A stretch of DNA of 64,000 nt, taken from positions 43,675,654-43,739,653 of the forward strand of contig CM060197.1 in assembly GCA_030549335.1 (NCBI GenBank), given 5' to 3'. Made by a program: the position numbers and the translations under genes. The notes under the pieces are model-generated. The model worked only from the letters and a program-made list of their open reading frames with translations. It searched no databases and had not been told where the DNA came from. Below are positions 56,255 through 64,000 of the stretch, in pieces (position 1 is the stretch's first letter; each line of letters begins with the position of its first letter). Origin of the DNA: Pontederia crassipes (taxonomy: Eukaryota; Streptophyta; Magnoliopsida; Commelinales; Pontederiaceae).

Positions 56255-57342
56255 CTAGAAGAAGGAGCGCTTGGATGGAGCTCTGCCCATGGCCCTCATC
56301 AGATGCGCCAGCTCGAGTACCTTCCCCACCTTGGTGCCCCTCTTTGCCTCCGCCGTCGCCCTCTTCTCCTCGGCCTTCCGGCGCGTGTGCGCGACGTCGT
56401 TCTGCATCTTCTCCATGGCCCTTGCCCGCTGCTTTTCCAGCTTCCTCTGTCAGAAACAAAGATTGTTTCCTTGGCGATCAGTACAGAGTTTTGTGCTCGC
56501 GTGCACGCAGTTTAAACTATGAATCCATAGCTTTGGGTTGAACAAAGAGGAAGGCATGCAATTTAAGCTATGAATCCATGATTTTGAGTTGAACAGAGAG
56601 GAAAACATGCAGTTTAGACTATGAATCCATGGTTTTGGGATGAACAGAGAGAGAGAGAGAGGAATACCTCTACTTTCTTCAGCCACGCAGCAGCCTTCTC
56701 CGCCTGCTCGCCCTCCCAGCCGTTGATGATCACCTCCTCACGCTTGAACCGGTTGTTGATCTTGGCGATCTCTGCGGTCTGCCACGCAGATATCTTCGAC
56801 TCTACCTCCTCCATCTTCACGACGTGGAGCGGCACGTCCTCCACCGAGGAAGGGTTCGCCGCCGCCGCGGCGTCCGCAGTCAGGGCGCGGCGAGGGGAAG
56901 GCGTGGGGTTGCTGTCGGGCACGATCGCGAGGGGGTTCGTCTCCTCCAGCTCCTCCTCTCCCATTCCCAGCAGGTTCGGCTCGTCGTGGAAGTTACCGCC
57001 GTTGCCGTTTGCGCTGTTGCTGTGGCCGCCGTTGACTGCGGCGGTGCTGTTGCTGTTGTTGGTGTTGTTCTGCATGGCGGCTCCGGCGACGACCATGGCG
57101 CCGAACTCCCTGGTCATAGTACTGAAGGCCTCGCCGATGGCTTCGGCGCTACCAACGGAGAGCGAGGACGACGGGTGGATGCCGGCCTCCCAGAACTCCC
57201 GCCTTCGGCCTTGGCTCGACGACGGGTGAGAGTGAGACGACGGTGGAGGGGTCAGTGCATTGATGTCGCGGAACTCGATGTCGTCGCCGGCGTCCTCGTC
57301 CTCTTCGGCAGCGCTGTGAGCCGGGCGTTGGCCATGCAACAT
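56255..57342 (-). CDS. Remorin (group 4-like), two exons
   Basis: Exon 1 is 57342-56668 and exon 2 is 56446-56255 on the minus strand, with a 221-base intron (GTATTC..CTGACAG) in phase 0; 288 residues. The N-terminal 170 residues are disordered: acidic EEDEDAGDD, DINALTPPP, a STMTREFGAMVVAG segment, Asn/Gly-rich repeats (about 92-117) and EETNPLAIVPD. The Remorin C-terminal domain starts near residue 175 (VKMEEVESKISAWQ), continues through KINNRFKREE and INGWEGEQAEKAAAWLKKVE, and crosses the intron into RKLEKQRARAMEKMQND, ending RAPSKRSFF. This long coiled-coil helix and a short C-terminal anchor are known to hold remorins on plasma-membrane nanodomains; roles in signalling and virus movement are known for relatives. 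MLHGQRP and the NPLAIVPD segment fit group 4. The ATG at 57342 is the first in frame; an upstream GTG-led extension is not credible. Confidence 0.9.
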
Positions 57343-59240
57343 GAGAGAAGCTAAAACCACGACAGAGTAACCAAACGTTCAGCTCCGTCTGATTAATTAG
57401 TGCCGCACTACAAGCAGAACATTTCTCTCTCCTCTACTGTTGTCAGTGGAGTGATGTGTTCATGCCAATTATGCTCCACAAGTGAGTGCTTAAATAACAG
57501 AGGTGGCCTCTCGATGTGCATTGCGCGGAAGCACCACTCGGCTAAAAAACAACTCCGAGCACTTAAAATCTTGTGTGGGGTTCCTTGTCCAAGATTCTGT
57601 AAAAGATGTAGAACATGAAAAGCCATCACATTCAACGTTTGAATATTCGAATATTTCATGTGCTTTATGTCACCTGTCGACGATTCAATTTTAACCAATG
57701 ACAGAGTAATTGAGTAAAGATGATGGTTTTGGAGATAAAAAAGTTGAGCTTTTCAATAGAACAATAATTACCTCAAGGTGTTCCCTTGCTTTTTGTTGTT
57801 CAGATCAATCTGACAGACTTTAAGTTTCACTGGACTATACTTTGTTATTAAGGTTTCCTGATACCATTCTGAAACAGATTTCAATACCAGTCCACTGAAA
57901 GGAATGACATATTCCAGTGGTCAGGTCGCCTCTGTCCATATCTGAGATGATACCTTTATGTGAAACTGAAAGAACAGGTCAGAGTCGGAAATTAATAAGA
58001 AAGAGAATTGTGCAGCACATTCATGTATGGCCTACATGTATATGCTGATGAACGCGTCAATGCTCCTTTGGATATGTTTAACTTTAAATAAGCTATATAA
58101 AGATCATCCTTTTTTGTTCCTCTCAAGAATATAATATTATAACTTCAGTACTGTAAGACCAAAATGAGAAGAGGAAACTAAGAAGAGACCTCATCTTTTC
58201 GTGTACTTTTCAACAACGTAATTCCAGCACTACAAGGTATCTTTGTTTTCTGCTTCAAGGTTGGATCTTTACTTAAAGCCTCTAATTTGTAATGAGCAGT
58301 GTGTGAGAGAGAGAGATCACAAAGTAGAAATGTAACAGTAACACCTACCATCTGTGTACAATTAGTGGGTTTCATGTGCTTTCATAATTTATCAAAGTGT
58401 TTGATCACTGGAAAGATGTGGATGATTGCTAAGGACTTCTGTCATTAACTTCTTACACATACGTGCTTGTTCAGGATTCATATTGTCAGAGAGGCGGAAA
58501 CAGAGCCAAACATGTCACATTCCCTGCCTTGAGTGCCAACAAAAACTTGCCATGCCGTTGGAGAGCAGTTAAGCTAAGGGTCGTATCCTTTGACCTCATG
58601 GCGAAGGATGCAACAAATGCAGGAACACAGCAGAGGACATGGATAGGATACGGTGAGATTGCAGAGCACCTGAGCTGTTTTGATCTGGTCCATGATCCAC
58701 TTGGATTGCACAAAATGTTATATCAAATTTCTCATTCTGTCATCAACATTTTTCCTTACACTAATATGAAAATTGTTTCTCTTGGAATTATGTTGCTCAC
58801 GCTACATCAATTCATCATGCCATGACCATATTAACAGATCATCTTATCTTATTTTTTTTTTCCATGGTTTAACGTTGATGACTCGTATGTTCGCCATGGC
58901 AAATGCAAAAGGTGAAGTTGGTGGAATGGTCAAATCTTTAAAAGGGAACGTGTAGCCGTGTGGGTCCAGGGCTAATGCGGTCGGGCGAGCAAAATGGGAT
59001 GCCATGCCTTGTTGTCCCGTTGGAATGTGACGCCATCCCTGTCACTACTAATCCAAGCAAAGATACTGCCAAACATTAATATAATCCATTGAATATACAA
59101 TATAATTTTAGTAAAAAAACGAGTGTATATCATCATTTTGTCGTTTAAATTTTAATCTTATAGAATGTGAGAAATCAAGCCCTCATGTAAATATTTTTCC
59201 AGTTCTTACTTCTTTAACTGTTAATATTCATATCTATAAG
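57343..59240. other. Upstream region of remorin and unassigned DNA
   Basis: The remorin promoter and leader should lie here on the minus strand, but no convincing TATA box sits within 200 bases of the start; TTTATATAGC occurs on the minus strand near 58093. A plus-strand frame of 120 codons at 58463-58825 (MLVQDSYCQRGG...) is not recognised and overlaps a minus-strand frame, so it is not called. No other gene is seen. Confidence 0.35.
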
Positions 59241-59422
59241 CTTGATATGGGCAAAGCTGAATCTTGGAATGATACAACCTCTCTCCTCATGCATCTCCTT
59301 TAGATACGCCCAAATCCCAACTGATACCCTAATGACATCTATAAATTAGTTGTTCCCAATCGGTCAAATTCTATGTGAACGAATCAAAGTTCAGCAAACA
59401 ACATTGTATGTTTGTTGTAACT

Positions 59423-59723
59423 TGGTATCAGAGCTATCGGATCTGATGCTCTTCACCATATGTTCAGTTCTGTACCTTTTCTGTGTAGCCTGAAAAAGCT
59501 TTTCCACTTTTTGCTGTTCAACGAGTTCATATGCTCGTGGTCTGCAGTTCATCATTTCCTCACAATTCCTCTCTAGATGAAATTAGGAAGGAATTAGTGA
59601 GGAAATGATGAACTGTTTGGCAACTTTTAGCTGAAATGTGGAAAACCCTTCAGCTTAAGCAAAGGAAGACTGTAAACATGTGTGAAGTACATTAGATCTA
59701 TAAGAACGATGGCTCTGATACCA
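59423..59723. repeat. Fold-back structure with primer-site arms, copy 1
   Basis: TGGTATCAGAGCTATCG at 59423-59439 and its near-complement CGATGGCTCTGATACCA at 59707-59723 face each other. At the centre, 59545-59615 forms a strong hairpin: CAGTTCATCATTTCCTCAC pairs perfectly with GTGAGGAAATGATGAACTG, extended by ATTCCT/AGGAAT. Arms and hairpin share nearly the same midpoint (about 59575). Flanks end TTGTTGTAACT on the left and, on the minus strand, CTCGTAACA on the right, like LTR ends preceding a primer site. Confidence 0.75.
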
Positions 59724-59739
59724 TGTTACGAGAAACATC

Positions 59740-60000
59740 CAACTGTTGGTATCAATATTGCTTAATTTCTGCATTTTGCCACTCCACAATTTGGCCCTGC
59801 TCTTGTGTCTGCCTTGTTTGTGTCAATATCTTCAGAGCTTGCTTTTAGTTAGTACTTGTATTTGACCTTCACTGCTTTGTTGTTCGAACTGCGATGAGTT
59901 TTGATATCTGTAGTAATTCCTGACTTTAGTTCAGAGTTTCTGGTAAATTGAAGTTAATAATTTCTAATTTGAATCGTGGACTGAAATTTATATCCCTTCT
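59740..60000 (+). repeat. Dispersed repeat, copy 1
   Basis: GGTATCAATATTGCTTAATTTCTGCATT through TTAGTTCAGAGTTTCTGGT matches 63772-64000, where it continues past the window end. It lies directly right of the first fold-back. Part of its layout (CTGACTTTAGTTCAG, AATTTGAATCGT) is echoed near 61555-61600. Confidence 0.8.
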
Positions 60001-61261
60001 TGTTCAGCCCTTTATTCGGAACATCACCGCTTCTCAGTAGTCAGCATTTTCAGCTTGGATAGAGACTGTTCCATTCTTGTCTAACTTTTGTATTATGGGA
60101 GTTTCAATAGACTCTGAAGAGCCATCAGTCTTCCATCAATTACATGTATCTTTACACTTATTATTTTTTTATCCAGATAATCCCATCAGATTCAATCAGA
60201 ATGTGTTCACTATAACATCTGCAAACAAAAGGCATTGAAAAAGCTCAAGATTATTTGCGGCTGCAGCTGTGAAATGATTTAGTATGAGCTGAGTTAATCT
60301 TTACTAAAACTCGAGTTGATTCATCTATTTTTTTCTGCAAATGAGATCTTAGCAGTAAATAAATACAATTTATTTATTATGTATATCAACTTTAATGCTT
60401 AATCCTCATGGAAATATTTGAGAAATAATAATATGCTTAAAGCATCTTTTTGAAATAATTAAAAAGTGTTAATGGATTATACATGTCAATCAAAACTTCT
60501 TTTGTAACAGAACAAATTTGTTGGAGTGAAATGCGTAGTGTATACTTTGACTACATTTATTTATTTCTTAAAAAACATATGATCAGATGATTTTTAAATA
60601 AAAAAATAAAATAAAATTTTAAAAAAGAATATTTTGTTCTTTATTTGTATATGGAAAATAAGGGCAAAGATACATAGCAGCTTTGCACTAAGCCTTCCAC
60701 TGCATGCGTGCGATTTACTAAAATTAGAGGTTTGCTTATAATTTTAAATCATTGATATTTAAAAAAAATCATGAATAATCTCACTAAAAATTCTAGTAGT
60801 CATATATAATCTAATTTTAGAACAAAACAATACTCATCGCTTCTCTTTACTGTTTTTAACATTTCAAAATGATTATCATTGGATAAAAAATATTCAAATA
60901 AAAATTACTAAAAGGAAAATTTAATTTTTTGTCACTGAACTAAATTAGCAGTTACATTCAACATGATTTATAATTTTGTAAACTAGCCGATTTTGCAAAG
61001 TTGCAATTGAAACCATCTGAAATGAAACATGAAAAAATGGCCCTTCTTATTGGAGTGAACTCGGTCAAAAATGTATTTTATAATCTCCTTCTGATACGCC
61101 CATATTCCAACAGACTAACAGCTACTGGCTCCAAATCTTTTCCAACACAAACGGGCAGCTTCCAAGAACAACCCCATCTGCAACCCTAATCAACTCTATA
61201 AATCTGTTCCCCCAGGTGATTTGTGCATGTAACAAGGCAACATTCTATGCTTGCTTCATTA

Positions 61262-61371
61262 TGGTATCAGAGTCTTTGGATCTGATAATGCTACATGATA
61301 TTTTTAGCCTCATTCCGAATATATTATTGGAGAATATCAGATTTATATGAAGGACAAAGGCTCTGATACCA
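61262..61371. repeat. Fold-back structure with primer-site arms, copy 2
   Basis: TGGTATCAGAGTCTTTG at 61262-61278 faces CAAAGGCTCTGATACCA at 61355-61371, one mismatch in 17. The loop is 76 bases and contains GATCTGATAAT and AATATCAGAT, which extend the arms imperfectly. The left flank (ATACGCCCATATTCCAAC, CTCTATAAAT) resembles that of copy 1 (ATACGCCCAAATCCCAAC, ATCTATAAAT). Confidence 0.75.
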
Positions 61372-61379
61372 TGTTGAAG

Positions 61380-63120
61380 CAAATATTAAAATGTTTATAT
61401 TCCTTAATCTTGTAGTCTTTATCTGCTCCTAGAGTTAGCTGCTGTCCCTGCATTCCGTTGTTGCTGCTGCCGAATTAGCAACCTTCTGCTGCCTCTTGCT
61501 GGTTGCTTTTGTACTTCATACTTATTTTGTTTTTGTGATTTTGTTGTTTGTTTTGAATTATCTAATTTGAGTCGTATCCAGTAGTTCCTACTTAAGTTCA
61601 GGTTTTTTTTTTAAAAAAAAAAAACTGAACTTGAAGTAGATACATATTAAATCATAGGCACAGTTCTCTCAAAATGAAGCTACATCAATAATAGTCAGCA
61701 AAATTTCTGGAAAAAAAATTATATCAAAATCTGATTATGGATATCTATTATGTTAGTTTGATCTATTAAGCATTTTTATTATATGTAATAAAAAGCGATT
61801 AATTTCAATTGCTTGTTAATATTTCCAAATTAATCTTCTATTGTGTCTGTCTTTTGAGCACCCTTTGGTCGGTTCAAAAGAGGTCCATAAAAAGTTAGCA
61901 TTGGTAATCATAGTTCTATGCAATACATAATGTGGTGGAAAATGAAATGTCCTTGTAATTAAGGTGTCCAAATAACTGAAAAACTTAGAAATTTGATACC
62001 ATGTGAACTTAGACACTAGATGTTTATATTTCCAATCTTTTCCAAATTTTTAATGAAGTTGATATCCAATCAAATTTCAGATGGATACGTGAGAACTCCT
62101 TCTGGGCAGACGCAGAATTCAATTCTTCTGCTTCTTTTTATATTGGATGATATCGTGAGCTTCTTGCAGGAAAGGATCAAGAACAGATGATAGGAAAAAA
62201 AAAAGAAAAATCCAGTTAAAAGCATCTCCATATCTTCTGATACTGTGATCCAGGCACTGGAGCACACATGGACTTGCAGTTCTGCTGTGGTGGTAGAGTG
62301 GAATTGATGGCAAACAGAAGCTTTGTTATTGCCGATGGATATGAGATCTCCATTGTTAACAATGAATCTTATTATCTTCTTTGTTCATGAGTCTTCCTCT
62401 AAAATTGAGAAAAAAAAAAAGCATGCAAAAAAAAAAAAAAAAAGAGAGAGCATAAAGTTGCCAAAACTCTTTGCTAGGAGGTGTGGGCTGCCGCAGCGGG
62501 TCTCTCAAATTCACCACCGGATATAAATTTGATTTTTTACTCCCATCGGAATTAATCGGCCATCATCATTAATCATCTTCTGTTAAATATTTAAATTTAA
62601 GTTTAACTAATTATTTCATAATCATACTTATCAAAATTCATCTCCACTCAATTTTTTTATCTCTTTCATAACTCTCTCAATCAAACTTTAGTTTTATCTT
62701 ATCCTTTATTTCTTCATTTTTTTTCTATTTTTCAAAATTATTTAATTCCATAATATTTTATCACCTTATTTTTAAATTGAAATAATAATAAATATTATTT
62801 TAATGTTAAAAATATTTCTAAATATAAGACTATCAATCCTATCATATTTGGAAGCCTTGTACCCATTAAACATTTTTTTGAATCTCAAATCAAATTGAAA
62901 TCCTTAATCATAATCTAATTACAATTTTTTAAAAAGGATGATCTAATCACAATTTAATTACATTTTTTACTTCTTTCTTTCTTTTTCTTTTTCATTTGTA
63001 ACTATATTTTTAGTCCCACTTAAAATCTATTTCCTTCTTAAAATAGGATTAGTCTTTCCTTATCTTCATATTTCTTATCAAATTCTCGTCTACTCAATTT
63101 AATTAATAAATTACTTTATG
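61380..63120. other. Intergenic DNA, no gene seen
   Basis: AT-rich with poly-A/T runs (61605-61625, 62410-62443). The short frames are not recognisable. Confidence 0.35.
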
Positions 63121-63171
63121 TTACAGAAAACTTGTGAAGTACAATAGAATTAGATCTACAAGAACGACGTG

Positions 63172-63767
63172 AAGGCCGGCCCAAGAGTTTGGGAGGCCTA
63201 AAGTAAAATTATATTATAACTATTTTTTTAAAATATAAATGTATTAATTCTATTTCAATATTTATTATTTTAAAACATTGTTGATCTTAAATATTTTATG
63301 AAATTATTTCAAGAAGACGCTACTACTGTAGCTTCAGAAAGAAAAATTATGAATGCTATAAAAAATCGAAAAAAGAATTAAAGTGAACTTAGAAGGAAAT
63401 TAAGCTCTCTTTTAAATAAATAATAAAATAACTTCTATTGAATGGTGGCCGATTAGAAATATATTATATAATTAAAGAAAAAAATATTGAGTAATTAATT
63501 TTGGATGACAAATAAGGGAATTGTGTTTATGGAATGTAGAGTAAATAAATAATGAGACAATTATGATTTATATTAATGACAAAGAATAAAATTAATATTT
63601 ATTGTGAGCAATTAATGAAAATATTGTTGGGAGAATGAATCATTTTTAGTGGAATTTCTTTTATTAAGACAAAATAGAAACTCAAATAAGGACCCATTTG
63701 AGTTATTAGGAGGCCTCATTTTAGTTGGGGCCTCAAGCAACGGTTGCTTGGACCTTGGGCCGGACTT
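63172..63767. mobile_element. 596-base TIR transposon, non-autonomous
   Basis: The ends AAGGCCGGCCCAAG and CTTGGGCCGGACTT are inverted complements with one mismatch in 14. GGGAGGCCT on the left and AGGCCTC on the right extend the symmetry. The interior is A/T-rich without a transposase. It sits between sequences matching 59670-59706 on the left and 59745-60000 on the right. Size and ends suggest a hAT- or Mutator-like MITE; no target duplication was confirmed. Confidence 0.6.
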
Positions 63768-64000
63768 GGTTGATATCAATATTTCTTAATTTCTGCATTT
63801 TGCCTCTCCGCAATTATGCCCTGCTCTTGTATCTGCCTTGTTTCGGTCAATATTTTGAGCTTAATTTTAGTTAGTACTTGTATTTGGCTTTCAGTGTGTT
63901 GTTGTTTGAACTGTAATGAGTTTTGATTTCTAGTAATTCTTGATTTTAGTTCAGAGATTCTGGTGGATTGAAATTAGTAATTTCTCATTTGAAGTAATTT
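63768..64000 (+). repeat. Dispersed repeat, copy 2 (runs off the window)
   Basis: GATATCAATATTTCTTAATTTCTGCATT and onward to AATTTCTCATTTGAA align with 59745-59980. The left partner of the repeat (GTGAAGTACAATAG...AGATCTACAAGAACGAC, 63132-63168) lies across the TIR transposon. Confidence 0.8.

Noticed and set aside
56621-57354. Plus-strand frames of 202 and 176 codons
   Set aside because: Shadows of the GC-rich remorin exon on the opposite strand, which has clear domain conservation and splice sites.
57343-57360. Upstream extension of remorin by six codons from a GTG
   Set aside because: GTG starts are not expected in plant nuclear genes; the in-frame ATG at 57342 fits relatives.
58463-58825. 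120-codon plus-strand frame as a gene
   Set aside because: No recognised domain, overlaps an opposite-strand frame of similar quality, no promoter or splice support.
59423-61371. Possible tRNA genes from the TGGTATCAGAGC matches
   Set aside because: Only 12-17 bases match the primer-site complement; no cloverleaf follows.

Overview
The window is nuclear DNA of a flowering plant, probably a monocot; the monocot call is an inference from GC-rich, unevenly composed exons in an AT-rich background. It holds few host genes and many transposable elements. I see no rRNA or tRNA genes, CRISPR arrays or bacterial-type operons.

Host genes. Three tandem, same-strand paralogs of a small two-exon gene family lie at 244-6948, 21164-23305 and 42496-43576. 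They share one intron position and phase, a central hydrophobic segment and a W-x-D-SLW motif, and best fit the UPF0496/DUF677 (At14a-like) family. Copies 2 and 3 look intact. Copy 1 is split in exon 2 by a 5.7 kb Ty3/gypsy element. The fourth clear gene is a two-exon remorin on the minus strand (56255-57342).

Layout. 1-6948: gene copy 1 with a nested chromovirus (LTRs, primer site, gag, pol with C-terminal chromodomain, polypurine tract). 7-15.5 kb: copy A of a segmental duplication, with MITE-like insertions, a small inversion and a GC-rich repeat block. 15.5-21 kb: AT-rich DNA, a MITE-like repeat, a decayed LINE ORF1 and a GC-rich inverted-repeat element. 21-26.5 kb: gene copy 2 and copy B of the duplication. 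28.6-34.6 kb: an Athila/Tat-like element with 1309 bp LTRs, a perfect CCAAT target duplication and no recognisable polymerase. 35.3-35.5 kb: a long TAT microsatellite. 35.8-39.2 kb: a CACTA-like element apparently nested in a MITE and carrying an LTR-like insert and tandem repeats. 40.7-41.4 kb: an unidentified GC-rich, coding-like relic. 42.5-51.5 kb: gene copy 3, whose 3' flank is split by a 7.5 kb L1-type LINE, itself split by a 1.8 kb solo LTR. 52-56 kb: MITE and AT-rich DNA. 56.2-57.4 kb: remorin. 59-64 kb: two fold-back structures with primer-binding-site-like arms, a dispersed repeat and a short TIR transposon.

The story is one tandem gene cluster that expanded by segmental duplication and was then eroded by nested insertions. 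The host exons stay open while the element inside copy 1 carries nine in-frame stops, all TAG or TAA.
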